A stretch of DNA of 64,000 bases from the NCBI GenBank assembly GCA_963707875.1, contig CAVPRU010000002.1, positions 62,001-126,000 of the forward strand, written 5' to 3'. Source of the DNA: SZUA-320 sp963707875. Lineage in GTDB: Bacteria > Gemmatimonadota > Gemmatimonadetes > Gemmatimonadales > GWC2-71-9. Position 1 is the stretch's first letter; every line of letters starts with the position of its first letter. Positions 45,423 to 54,056 of the stretch are shown here, in pieces. Position numbers and translations under genes: made by a program. Under the pieces are notes generated by a model. That model ran no database searches. It worked only from the letters and a program-made list of their open reading frames with translations, and was not told the DNA's origin.

Positions 45423-45589
45423 GTAAACGTGCCGTCGAAAGCGTGCTCCCGTCCTGTGACTGGGTCCGGTTCGAGCACGACCTGATCGCGGAGATCAGGT
45501 CGTGCTATGACACGGCCACGGTCCGGAAGGTGCTCTCCCCCAGCGACCAGGAACGCCTCGATGGATCTTCGCGCAGGGCCAGGGAGTAG
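45419..45589 (+). CDS. Possible 56-residue ORF between tricorn and racemase genes
   Basis: ATG 45419 overlaps the tricorn stop (ATGA). It encodes 56 hydrophilic residues (MSKRAVESVLPSCDWVRF...LDGSSRRARE) and ends three bases before the racemase-like ATG. No homology recognised. Its DNA contains a perfect 12-base inverted repeat (45476-45504), which argues for a structural rather than coding role. Kept because the ATGA coupling on one side and the 3-base gap on the other look deliberate. Confidence 0.35.
   Translation: MSKRAVESVLPSCDWVRFEHDLIAEIRSCYDTATVRKVLSPSDQERLDGSSRRARE
45476..45504. repeat. Perfect 12-base inverted repeat (hairpin)
   Basis: Arms CACGACCTGATC and GATCAGGTCGTG enclose five bases (GCGGA). 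The stem is strong but has no following T-run, so it is not a standard intrinsic terminator. It could stabilise the tricorn mRNA, attenuate the racemase-like gene or be a protein site. Confidence 0.6.
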
Positions 45590-45592
45590 CCA

Positions 45593-46309
45593 ATGGTAGT
45601 CGTGGGCATCATCGACGGGATCGCGCCGGAATCCACGGTGGACTATTACCGTGGGATCATTCAACAGTACCGCGCGAGGGCTGGGCACGACCGGGACCCA
45701 CGCATCCTCATCAACAGCCTCAACCTCACCGCGCTCGTTCAGCTGGTTACCACCAACCGGCTGGATGAGCTCGCCGGCCTCCTGCTGGAGGAGCTGGGGC
45801 GACTCGCCAGGGCCGGCGCCGATTTCGGGTTGCTGGCCGCCAACACCCCACACATCGTCTTCGACCCCCTGGTCCCCGCGACTCCGATCCCGCTCGTCAG
45901 TATCGTGGACGCCACAGCGGCCGCCACCCATGTCGGAGGGTTCCGGTCCGTGGCCCTGCTGGGAACCCGCTTCACCATGGAGGCCGGCTTCTACCCGCCA
46001 GCCTTTGCCCGTCTGGGAATTCGGGTGGTGCTGCCGAATGACGAGGAGCGGGAGTACATCCACGGGAAGTACATGGGCGAGCTCATTCGGGGGGAGTTCC
46101 GCCCGGAGACGCGGGCCGGCGTGCTCTCCGTGATCCAGGCGCTCCGGATGCGCGATCCGGTCGACGCCATCGTCCTCGGCGGCAGCGAGTTGCCACTGCT
46201 GCTGCGGGACGCACCGGACTTCCCGTGCGCCATGCTCGACACGACCGCGATTCACGTGGAAAGCGTGGTCAGCCGTTTGCTCGAGCTCGAGGGGATCGGA
46301 GCAGCATGA
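45593..46309 (+). CDS. Aspartate/glutamate racemase-family protein lacking both catalytic cysteines
   Basis: 238 residues with the family start (VVVGIIDGIAPESTVDYYRGII), AANTPHIVFD (residues 82-91) and IVLGGSELPLLL (193-204). PLP-independent racemases use two Cys, one in the CNTxH motif and one in the GCTE motif. Here they are Thr85 (via ANTPH) and Ser198 (GGSEL). Some relatives work with Thr at the first site, but Ser at the second is unusual, so racemase activity is doubtful. It converges with the serine hydrolase gene, with one base between the stops. Confidence 0.85.
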   Translation: MVVVGIIDGIAPESTVDYYRGIIQQYRARAGHDRDPRILINSLNLTALVQLVTTNRLDELAGLLLEELGRLARAGADFGLLAANTPHIVFDPLVPATPIPLVSIVDATAAATHVGGFRSVALLGTRFTMEAGFYPPAFARLGIRVVLPNDEEREYIHGKYMGELIRGEFRPETRAGVLSVIQALRMRDPVDAIVLGGSELPLLLRDAPDFPCAMLDTTAIHVESVVSRLLELEGIGAA

Positions 46310-46310
46310 G

Positions 46311-47822
46311 TTATTGCGGAGGCCCCTTGATTCGCTTCAGCACGTCGATGCCGTTCTGGTTCTGGGGATTGAGCGCCACCGACTTCTCGTAGTTGCGGAT
46401 GGCCGCCGCGGTATCGCCCCGGGCCAGCAGCGCCTCGCCCAGGCTGTCATAGGCGTTGAACCCCTGGGGATACGCCTCGACGTTGAGCTGGAACACGGAG
46501 ATCGCGTCGTTCAGCCGGCCCTCGCCGATCAGGGCGTACCCCAGGCTGTTTAGCTGTGGCTCCCGAAAATCATACTCCGCCGGGTGTTCTGCCTTGAGCT
46601 TCTGGTAGATGCCCACCGCGTCCCGGACCCCCGCCCGGGCGATCGCCCCCGCTATCACCGCCCCGATCCCCTTGGCGCACGGCCGGGCCTCCCCCATCGC
46701 GGTCCGGAGCCACCCACACAACACCTGGTTCAGTACTTCGTAGCCCAGGCTGGAATCGGTCATGAGGATGATCCCGTCCCCGGTAGCCGGAATCACCAGG
46801 AACTGGGCCTGCCAGCCCTCGTTGGACCCGCCGTGCCCGACGGCCCGCATCCCGTTCCTCGCGCGCACGCTGTAGCCGAGGCCGTAGTCATCCGATGGCG
46901 CCACCGGCTGCTGCATGGCGCGGACCGTGGCAGGCAGCAGGACCGTGGTGGCGAATTCGGGACGCTCGGACGACAGGCTGGCGCGGGCAAACCGGATGAA
47001 ATCGTCCAGGCTGGTCTGGAGTGAGGCCGCGGCCTGGGCCGTGAATCGGGGGCCCGGGATCGGGGCCACGGCGCCGTAGGGCTGTGCCGCCCGGGCCTCC
47101 ACCATGTCGTCCCAGACATAGGAACTCGACGTCATGCCGAGCGGAGTGAAGACCGCCTGCTTCATGTAGTCGTTGAAGCGCTGGCCGGTTACCTCTTCGA
47201 CCAGCAGCTGGGCGATGGTGTAGCCGCCGCCCGAGTACTGCCACTTGGTACCAGGCTCCATGATCACCCGGACGTCGCCCGAGCCGTTGGTGTTGCCGGA
47301 GAGTGACTCCTCGATGCTGGGGAGCGGCTCGTCCGGCTTGAACCCGGGATAGCCGTGCAGCCGGAGACCGGCCGTGTGGCTCAGCAGCCGCCGGAGGGTG
47401 ACCTTGTCGTGGTCGAATGCCGATGGCGGCAGGTGCCAGCGGGTGAGGTATTTCTCGACCGGGGCGTCGAGATCGAGTTTGCCATCCTCGACCAGCCGGA
47501 GGAGCCCCCAGGCGGCGTGGGTCTTGGAGATGGAGCCGATGTTGAAGAGAGTGCTGGTGGTGACCGGCCGGCGCTTCTCCCGATTGGCCCAGCCGTAGCC
47601 CTTGGCCAGGGCGACCTGGCCATCACGAAACACGGCAACCGCCGCCCCGGGGGTTGAGAGCTCGTCGAGCAGGGCCGGGACCAGGGAGTCGAGAGAGGCT
47701 TGGAACCGATCGAGTTCGGCCTGGCGCGACGGCTGTTGAGCAACGACTCCGGCTGGAGCCGCCGCGAGGAGGATCGAGGCGACGGTCGCCGCGAGATGTC
47801 GGAGGCGGCGGAAGGCAGGCAT
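46311..47822 (-). CDS. Secreted serine hydrolase (beta-lactamase fold) with C-terminal TPRs
   Basis: About 503 residues from ATG 47822 (AGGAG five bases upstream; a GTG six bases earlier is the alternative). Signal peptide to Ala30. The penicillin-binding fold carries S-I-S-K (GSISKTHAAW), Y-S-G in WQYSGGGYT and H-G-G in AVGHGGSNEGW. After residue about 390 come TPR-like helices (YDFREPQLNSLGYALIGEGRLNDAISVFQLNVEAYPQGFNAYDSLGEALLARGDTAAAIRNYEKSVALNP), a combination common in Gemmatimonadota and Bacteroidota. Likely acts on peptide or ester substrates in the periplasm; specificity unknown. Confidence 0.92.
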   Translation of the reverse strand: MPAFRRLRHLAATVASILLAAAPAGVVAQQPSRQAELDRFQASLDSLVPALLDELSTPGAAVAVFRDGQVALAKGYGWANREKRRPVTTSTLFNIGSISKTHAAWGLLRLVEDGKLDLDAPVEKYLTRWHLPPSAFDHDKVTLRRLLSHTAGLRLHGYPGFKPDEPLPSIEESLSGNTNGSGDVRVIMEPGTKWQYSGGGYTIAQLLVEEVTGQRFNDYMKQAVFTPLGMTSSSYVWDDMVEARAAQPYGAVAPIPGPRFTAQAAASLQTSLDDFIRFARASLSSERPEFATTVLLPATVRAMQQPVAPSDDYGLGYSVRARNGMRAVGHGGSNEGWQAQFLVIPATGDGIILMTDSSLGYEVLNQVLCGWLRTAMGEARPCAKGIGAVIAGAIARAGVRDAVGIYQKLKAEHPAEYDFREPQLNSLGYALIGEGRLNDAISVFQLNVEAYPQGFNAYDSLGEALLARGDTAAAIRNYEKSVALNPQNQNGIDVLKRIKGPPQ

Positions 47823-48075
47823 GATCACTCCTGGGCTGGCGTTGAGGGGATCGGGATGGACTCAATCTACGGCCAGTTTGTCGGTGGCGCCTACTCGCAC
47901 CACTGGTCGGTCACGCAGTCGGCGAATCCCCGGGTCGAGCTCATGGTGACATCCCCGCTGGAGGGGCCTGATCCGTTCCAGCCACAGAGCTATCCGGTCC
48001 CCCGGCGACCCGGGCTTGATTCCCACTTGATCCCCTCCGGCGAGGTTTCCCAACACCTCCAACCGGAAGGACATC

Positions 48076-48798
48076 ATGCGACCCGTCCGCAACCTGGCGC
48101 TCCTGCGTGCCCCCGCCCTCCTGCTGCTCTGGCAGGTGGCCCCCATCAAGGCCGAGTTCAACGACGCTGGACGGTATAGTGTCGCGGCCGGGTTCAGCCG
48201 GGGCTTCTACGAGGACCTGAAGGTGAGCTGTGAGGGCCAGGTTCACTCCCGCGCCCCGGTTCACCACTCGGCGGCCGGGGTCCAGGCCGAGGCGTGGATC
48301 ACCCCCAAGCTCCGGATTGCGGCCGCCGGGGGCGTCTGGCACGGCACCAGCGACTCGAGCTGGGCCACCGTCGCCGAGGGTCGCTATGGCCAGGCCGTGG
48401 TGGCCTGGGAGGGAGAGAAGCTCGGATTCGGGATCGGCGTCGCCGGATATCCAGGCGCGGAACAGACGACGACTCTGGCAGCAGCCTACGCTCGGGTTGG
48501 GCGGCTGAACAAGGTCCACTTCCGATGGGATGGTATGGAGAGCGCCGCCCCCGGGGTGCCGGTCCCGGTGCGCATTGGCCTGGCCAGCGGGTACGGACCG
48601 AAGGCGGACCAGGTCCGTTGGGCACTGGGCCTCGCGATGCTCCACCCCTCCTCGTATGATGGGGTGTCGTTGTTCGGTGAGCTGGGAATCCCGGTCGGCC
48701 GAGTTCAGCCGCTGATCACCGGTTGGGCCCAGCCAGGTAAGCAGAACTACGGCCTCGGGCTTGGCCTCCGGGCGGCCCTGGGGCCCACCGGCCACTGA
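48076..48798 (+). CDS. Hypothetical exported beta-barrel-like protein
   Basis: 240 residues with a signal peptide-like start (MRPVRNLALLRAPALLLLWQVAPIKA). The rest alternates polar and hydrophobic residues with many Gly/Ala/Tyr strands (YSVAAGFSRGFYEDL, LRIAAAGGVWHGTSD, LGFGIGVAGYPGAE, YGLGLGLRAALG), the look of an outer-membrane barrel. The last residue is His, not the aromatic residue typical of barrels. No family recognised. 253 bases without a gene lie upstream. Confidence 0.65.
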   Translation: MRPVRNLALLRAPALLLLWQVAPIKAEFNDAGRYSVAAGFSRGFYEDLKVSCEGQVHSRAPVHHSAAGVQAEAWITPKLRIAAAGGVWHGTSDSSWATVAEGRYGQAVVAWEGEKLGFGIGVAGYPGAEQTTTLAAAYARVGRLNKVHFRWDGMESAAPGVPVPVRIGLASGYGPKADQVRWALGLAMLHPSSYDGVSLFGELGIPVGRVQPLITGWAQPGKQNYGLGLGLRAALGPTGH

Positions 48799-49006
48799 CC
48801 GCGCCATCTCAACTGGCTCCATGCCCCTGGGCGGCTTATCCTGGAGGACACCACCCCCTGGGAGTCCGCACCTGACCGACCCCGCGAGCCAACGCAGGGC
48901 GAAGTCAGCGCCCGCGCGCTACCTCCGAGCCACCTCCAACGGGGCAAGCGAATGAAGCGCGCCGTGAACGATGCGAATCGGTAACCGACCCGGGCGAGCC
49001 GCCCAG

Positions 49007-49489
49007 ATGCTGAGGTTCCGCTCGCTCGGTATCGCGCTGCTTCTCATCGGTGCCGCTCCCCTGGTTGCGGTCGCACAGGACGGCCACCGCGCACCGGCCA
49101 TTCAATCCCTTCGGGTCGGCCAGCAGGTGCGGGTCGACGCGGCGCAGATCGGACGGGTGGAGGGTCAGTTCGTCGTCGCGAATGACAACTTCCTCACGCT
49201 CAACCAGGATGCGGTCGCGGTGCAAGTCCGGCTGCCGGACATCGAACGACTCTGGGTTCGCGGCCACGCAACCGGAAAAGGAGCGCTCATCGGGGCGGGC
49301 GCGGGTGTCCTGGCGGGAGTCGTGGGCGGGCTCCTGCTGAGTACGGTGGCCTGTGAGCCAGTCGACGGCGGGAATTGCACTCCGGCAGGAGTGGCGATGG
49401 TCACCGGCCTCCTGGGCGGCACCGGCGGCACGGTGGTGGGGGCGGGGATCGGCCGGGCCATCCCGGTATGGCGGCTCCGCTTCCCATGA
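49007..49489 (+). CDS. Secreted protein with glycine-zipper segment
   Basis: 160 residues from ATG 49007; ATG 48971 in the same frame is an alternative, and neither has a strong ribosome site. Signal peptide to about Ala24 (APLVAVAQ). The middle (SLRVGQQVRVDAAQIGRVEGQFVVANDNFLTL) is a small SH3-like barrel. It is followed by a Gly-zipper (GKGALIGAGAGVLAGVVGG, GLLGGTGGTVVGAGIG) that could insert in a membrane. Proteins of this plan are widespread and uncharacterised. Confidence 0.75.
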   Translation: MLRFRSLGIALLLIGAAPLVAVAQDGHRAPAIQSLRVGQQVRVDAAQIGRVEGQFVVANDNFLTLNQDAVAVQVRLPDIERLWVRGHATGKGALIGAGAGVLAGVVGGLLLSTVACEPVDGGNCTPAGVAMVTGLLGGTGGTVVGAGIGRAIPVWRLRFP

Positions 49490-49561
49490 GGATGGCGCAA
49501 CCCCCATGACCGCGCCGCGTTGAGGATCAAGGCGGCGACTCGCCTGGCCGAAGGTATCCTG

Positions 49562-49973
49562 CTACAGCTTCTGCACCCTGAAGTTGAGGGTGCCGGAATA
49601 GCTCGTGAGGGTCAGCTGAACCGACCAGGTGCCCGCCTGCCCGGCGGTCGTCGGCTCGTTCAGGCTCGGGCTGAGTGCCTTGCTGTACACGGTGGCCCCG
49701 GCGGCGTCCTTGATCACCACGAGGGTGGTACCGGCCGTTGTGGTCGTCGAGTGATTGATCGTGGCCCGGGTCCCGGAGTTGACCCACGGATAGGTCAGGG
49801 TCGTCGTCACGTTCGAGACGTTGGTGGCCTGGAGTTGGAAGTTGTCCGCCGCGTTGCTGATTTCCGGCTGGAACGGGCCGAGTGAGTCACCGGCACACCC
49901 GGTGAGCACTCCCGAAAGCAACGACCGCTGCCCACAAACGGTTGCGCAGCAGTACAATGGCCAAGCCAGACAT
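49562..49973 (-). CDS. Small lipoprotein (frameshifted in the signal region)
   Basis: ATG 49973 has GGAGG six bases upstream and starts SGLAIVLLRNRLWAAVVAF. After a one-base slip near 49905-49915 the frame continues GVLTGCAGDSLGPFQPEISNAADNFQLQATNVSNVTTTLTY to RVQKL. The lipobox is LTGC. The mature domain (about 110 residues, Thr/Ser-rich, beta) resembles an exported immunoglobulin-like or pre-peptidase C-terminal-like module (WSVQLTLTSYSGTLNFRVQ). Function unknown. Confidence 0.65.
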
Positions 49974-50163
49974 GGAAACCTCCACCGCGACAGGTAGCGG
50001 GTGTGCTGACCAACTGGCGCGCACCCGAACGGAAGGTCGGTCACAGGGAGGTCCCGGAACAAGTCTGCCCGTGGCTCTTCGTGGCCAGCGCTCTGGAATC
50101 GGGATACATTGCCAGGACCGGGCACTGCTGACGCTTCGGCCACCGAACAGAGGTCCATCCCCC

Positions 50164-50733
50164 ATGAGACGTCTCACCCGTCGGGAATTCCTTGAGTTCG
50201 CGGCTCGGCAATCCGTTGGAGCCAGCCTTGCCGCGAATGCTCTCCTCGCGTCGTGTGTGTCCACCGCCGACCAATCGTCGGCCCTGGGCCTGAACGCCAA
50301 GGAGACGGCCACCCTGCTCGCGCTCATCGACGAGATCATTCCCGCAGGGGATGGCGCCCCGGCCGCGAGCGAGGCGGGGACGCTGGCCTACTTCGAACTG
50401 CTGGCCGCGACCGAACCTGCCCTGCCCACGACCCTCCGGGCCGCGATGCTCCAGGTGGACGCCCTGAGCCAGTCCCGCTTCGGGCAGGGCCTTTCGGCCG
50501 TCGACAGCGACGGTCGCAGTGCGGTGGTCGCGGCCTTCGCCGAAGCGGACAGCGCGCTCTTTGGAAGCCTCCGGAACTACGTGTACGAAGGCTACTACCT
50601 GCAGCCCCGGGTGTGGCAGCACCTCGGGTACCAGCCCTTCCCCACCGCCACCCCGGGTCCCCGGATGGACCCGTTCGACCCGGCGATGCTGAGCCGGGTA
50701 CGCGCGATGCCCCCGCACTACCGGAAGGTGTGA
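50164..50733 (+). CDS. Gluconate 2-dehydrogenase subunit 3-family protein, Tat-exported
   Basis: 189 residues from ATG 50164. RRLTRREFLEFAARQSVGASLAANALLASC contains a twin-arginine motif (TRREFLEF) and a possible lipobox ending at Cys31. The mature part (LNAKETATLLALIDEIIPAGDGAPAASEAGTLAYFELLAA) is the small-subunit family of membrane-bound gluconate/sorbitol-type dehydrogenases. It carries a folded partner through the Tat pathway and anchors it. The GMC oxidoreductase gene starts two bases after its stop, so the pair forms one exported complex. No cytochrome c subunit is seen nearby. Confidence 0.9.
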   Translation: MRRLTRREFLEFAARQSVGASLAANALLASCVSTADQSSALGLNAKETATLLALIDEIIPAGDGAPAASEAGTLAYFELLAATEPALPTTLRAAMLQVDALSQSRFGQGLSAVDSDGRSAVVAAFAEADSALFGSLRNYVYEGYYLQPRVWQHLGYQPFPTATPGPRMDPFDPAMLSRVRAMPPHYRKV

Positions 50734-50735
50734 CC

Positions 50736-52322
50736 ATGGCCCAGGAGCGCACCGACGTACTCGTGATCGGCGCCGGCGCCGCGGGCGCCGCGCTGACCTG
50801 GCGGCTCGCCGAACTCGGGGCCCGCGTCACCTGCCTGGAACAGGGTGACTGGATCGACCCGAACTCCTTCGCCTCGGCGCTGCCGACCTATGAGTCGCAC
50901 CTGATGCGGGGTGACTTCAATCTTGACCCGAATGTCCGGAAGCGCCCGGAAGACTATCCGGTGATCGCCGCCGGTGCGAATCCGCCGACGATCATGATGT
51001 TCAACGCGGTCGGAGGGACCACGATCCACTGGCAGGGACACTTCCCCAGGTTCCACCCTTCCGATTTCCGGGTCCGGTCGCTCGACCAGGTCGCGGACGA
51101 CTGGCCGATCCGTTACGAAGACCTGGCACCGTACTACGAGGTCAACGACCGGATGATGGGAGTGTCGGGCCTCGCGGGAGATCCGGCCAACCCGCCTCGT
51201 TCGCCGAGGCAGACCCCTCCCCTGCCCCTGGGGGTGCTCGGTGATACCCTCGCCCGGGGCTTTGAGGCGCTGGGCTGGCACTGGTGGGTGTCGGATCAGG
51301 CCATCATCTCGCAAACCTATGACAACCGCGCCGCCTGCCAGCTCCATGGCAAGTGCATGTTCGGATGCCCCATCGGCGCCAAGGCCTCCACCGACCGGAC
51401 CTACTGGCCCAAAGCCCTGGCCAAGGGCGCGGTGCTCAAGACGGGGGCCCGGGTCCGGGAGATCTCCGTCGATCCGAGCGGCCGAGCGCGAGGAGCGGTG
51501 TACTATGACCGCGACGGCAAGCTGCACGAGGAACTGGCGCGAGTGGTGGTCATCTGCTGCAACGGCGTCGGTACCCCCCGACTGCTGCTCAACTCCGCTT
51601 CGGCTCTCTTCCCGGACGGCCTCGCCAATTCCTCGGGCCTGGTGGGCCGGCACTTCATGATCCACCCGGCCCGTTTCGTGAACGGGATCTTCGAACAGCC
51701 GCTGGACGGTCACATCGGACCGATGGGGAACCCGCTCTACAGCCAGCAGTTCTACGAGACCGATGCCCGGCGCGGATTCCTGCGCGGGTACATGCTCGTG
51801 GCGGAGCGCACCTTCGGCCCGCTGTCCCACGCCCTCGGCGTGCCGTGGGGACGGGACCACCATCGGATCATGCGCGAACGGTTTCCCCATACCGCCGGCA
51901 TCACCGTCGTCTGTGACGACCTGCCCGAGGCCGACAACCGGATCGAGCTCGATCCCTCGGTGACCGACTCCGACGGGATCCCGGCCGCTCGCGCCACGTA
52001 CACGCTGAGTGAGAATTCCAGGAAGATGCTCGACCATGGCGCCGCCCGAGCCCGGGAAGCGTTCCTGGCGGCGGGGGCCAAGGAAGTCATCGATCCCGGC
52101 AACGCCAACATGGCGCATCTCATGGGCACCGCGTGCATGGGGGACGATCCCGCGAGGTCAGTCGTGAATGCGTGGAATCAGGCGCACGATGTCCCGAATC
52201 TCTTTGTCGTGGACGGGAGCTCCTTCACGACCGGCGCCGGGGTCAACCCGACTTCGACCATCGGGGCGCTCGCCCTTCGGGCCGCGGACGGGATCTGGCG
52301 GCGGCGCGGCGACTGGACCTAG
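50736..52322 (+). CDS. GMC-family FAD oxidoreductase
   Basis: 528 residues. The FAD-binding GxGxxG is IGAGAAGAA with the following Glu in CLEQGD. VGGTTIHWQGHFPRF is the family's second signature. The C-terminal catalytic part shows HLMGTACMGDD and GAGVNPTSTIGALALRAADGI with the active-site Asn. It lacks a signal peptide and is presumably co-exported by the Tat-bearing subunit encoded directly upstream. Likely oxidises a sugar, sugar acid or alcohol in the periplasm; the substrate cannot be told. Confidence 0.93.
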   Translation: MAQERTDVLVIGAGAAGAALTWRLAELGARVTCLEQGDWIDPNSFASALPTYESHLMRGDFNLDPNVRKRPEDYPVIAAGANPPTIMMFNAVGGTTIHWQGHFPRFHPSDFRVRSLDQVADDWPIRYEDLAPYYEVNDRMMGVSGLAGDPANPPRSPRQTPPLPLGVLGDTLARGFEALGWHWWVSDQAIISQTYDNRAACQLHGKCMFGCPIGAKASTDRTYWPKALAKGAVLKTGARVREISVDPSGRARGAVYYDRDGKLHEELARVVVICCNGVGTPRLLLNSASALFPDGLANSSGLVGRHFMIHPARFVNGIFEQPLDGHIGPMGNPLYSQQFYETDARRGFLRGYMLVAERTFGPLSHALGVPWGRDHHRIMRERFPHTAGITVVCDDLPEADNRIELDPSVTDSDGIPAARATYTLSENSRKMLDHGAARAREAFLAAGAKEVIDPGNANMAHLMGTACMGDDPARSVVNAWNQAHDVPNLFVVDGSSFTTGAGVNPTSTIGALALRAADGIWRRRGDWT

Positions 52323-52401
52323 CTCGCGCTGCTTCGCGGCACTCCTCCTGGCCGCGCCGATTTCCGGGTCTACCTGGTAGGGAACAACATGGGGTGGCCG
52401 G

Positions 52402-53988
52402 TCATGGCCGCCACGACGGGCTGTGGCCGTTGGTCAGGATGGGACCCTCGGCACTACCGTCTGCACGGGTGAACCAGAGGTCAGATTGACACTCCCAGCA
52501 GCGTGACGATGAGAAAACAACCGTCCGACCGTCCGGGGACCACGTCGGGCTCGCCTGAAGGGCATCCTTCACCAGCCACCGCAGCCCGGATCCATCCGCA
52601 TTGAGCACCGCGATCCCACTGAGGCTGCCGCAGATGATCCACCCATTATCACACACCTGGACCGCGATCTGCTGCCCATCAGGCGACCAGGCGGATTGGT
52701 AGTAGAACTGGGGGCCGTCCGCCGAAAGGAATGGGCCCACCAGGAGCTCCCGGACATCGGAACCGTCCGCGTTCATGACGTACAGGTCATACACGAAGTC
52801 GTATGCTCGCCAGTCGCTCGTGAAGGTGATTCGCTGCCCGTCCGGTGACCAGGAAGGCTGTGCGTCGTACCCGGGACGATCGAGGAGCACCATGGGACCC
52901 TGCGCGCCAGCGGCGTCAATCACCGCAATGCCGGCGCTACCCTGCTCCAAGGTCGTGAATGCGATCGTACGACCATCGGGCGACCAGGCCGGGTCCACGT
53001 TGTACCCGCCGCTGGTGCGCCGGACCACATTCGAGCCGTCCGCGTTCATAACGTAGATGTCCGATGTGTCCGCGAAGGCGCCTATCTTCCGGCCGGCACG
53101 GTTGCTGGCAAACGCGAGGCGCTGCCCGTCGGGCGACCACGTCGGATCCAAGTTCCACACTCCCGGCCCGGTGTTGGTGAGTCGTACCAGGGCGCCATCC
53201 GCCCTGATCACATGGATCTGACTGTCTCTGACGAACGCCAATCCCGCGAACTCCGGCGAGGCTCTGGTCTGTACGGTGGTAAAGGGGATGCTGGCCCCGG
53301 CTCCGAGAGGGGTCCCCTCGAGATCCCGGATGCCCGGACGCAGCACCAGCTCGTAGTCCGTCGCACCCGCCAGTTCCTCGGCCGGGGTGAAGGTGACGAT
53401 GGTCTGTTCCGGGTTGGCGAAGCTGAGCTGGCCCGCGACCGGGGTGCCACCAGTGCGCAGCTCGAAGTTCTCCGGGGTGAGCGAGGCGCTGAGGATCGGC
53501 TCGCTGATCACCACTTCGATGCGCGAATTGAGCGGTACGTCCCGCTTGTTCTTCCCGGGGTTGGTCCGGACGATGACCGGCGGCCTCCGGGGCGGGATGG
53601 TGAACAGGTACAGCCATGACGCTCCGGCCGATCCGGTCAACGTCAGGGCGATGGTGTCACCCACGACTGCCGGGATCGCCACGGGATCCAGTCCCCCGTC
53701 GATCAAGGCTGCGGCGACCACGGCACCGGTGCGAAGGACTCGGAGGATGACGGCGAACTCCCCGCGCCAGGTGCCCGAAGGCAGGGAGACAAAGGCCACC
53801 TGATCCGAGGACGCACCTGCCTGCATGAGGTTGCCGCCCATGGACCCCACGCTGACGGGGTTCGACACGACGAATGGGTCGGGGCCGGTCAGCGGCGGCG
53901 GGGTCGTGCCGGTAGGCCCCGGGGAGCCGCAGGCGGCCACGACGAGGGCCAGGAACGTCAGGCGATGGAAGCGCGAGCCACTGGACAT
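52402..53988 (-). CDS. PD40/TolB-like lipoprotein with Big_5 domain, copy 1
   Basis: 528 residues from ATG 53988 (GAGG nine bases upstream). Lipobox VVAAC at about residue 21. After an N-terminal beta region comes an Ig-like Big_5 domain (PPVIVRTNPGKNKRDVPLNSRIEVVISEPIL). It is followed by six PD40 propeller blades (TWSPDGQRLAFASNRAG, AWSPDGRTIAFTTLEQG, SWSPDGQRITFTSDW, AWSPDGQQIAVQVCDNG, TWSPDGRTVVFSSSRCW) and a closing GHSPSWRP. It is an outer-membrane-anchored propeller, probably a binding protein. Part of its DNA (52790-52970) is nearly identical to copy 2. A homologous 68-base spacer precedes it. Confidence 0.88.
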   Translation of the reverse strand: MSSGSRFHRLTFLALVVAACGSPGPTGTTPPPLTGPDPFVVSNPVSVGSMGGNLMQAGASSDQVAFVSLPSGTWRGEFAVILRVLRTGAVVAAALIDGGLDPVAIPAVVGDTIALTLTGSAGASWLYLFTIPPRRPPVIVRTNPGKNKRDVPLNSRIEVVISEPILSASLTPENFELRTGGTPVAGQLSFANPEQTIVTFTPAEELAGATDYELVLRPGIRDLEGTPLGAGASIPFTTVQTRASPEFAGLAFVRDSQIHVIRADGALVRLTNTGPGVWNLDPTWSPDGQRLAFASNRAGRKIGAFADTSDIYVMNADGSNVVRRTSGGYNVDPAWSPDGRTIAFTTLEQGSAGIAVIDAAGAQGPMVLLDRPGYDAQPSWSPDGQRITFTSDWRAYDFVYDLYVMNADGSDVRELLVGPFLSADGPQFYYQSAWSPDGQQIAVQVCDNGWIICGSLSGIAVLNADGSGLRWLVKDALQASPTWSPDGRTVVFSSSRCWECQSDLWFTRADGSAEGPILTNGHSPSWRP

Positions 53989-54056
53989 TGCTGCCTCGAA
54001 CCGTCGGGGATATCGGGTGATACGGTCCCCGGGCGACGCTTTACTCAGGCGACCCA

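Noticed and set aside
45476..45504. Hairpin considered as an intrinsic terminator
   Set aside because: No T-run follows on either strand, and both neighbours are in the same direction with very short gaps.
43724..46255. 843-codon open frame on the minus strand, and other long antisense frames (912-2228, 33034-34392, 37333-38913)
   Set aside because: They lie opposite intact, recognisable genes. Their translations are rich in Arg/Gly/His/Pro without any domain. In DNA of this GC content such antisense frames are expected.
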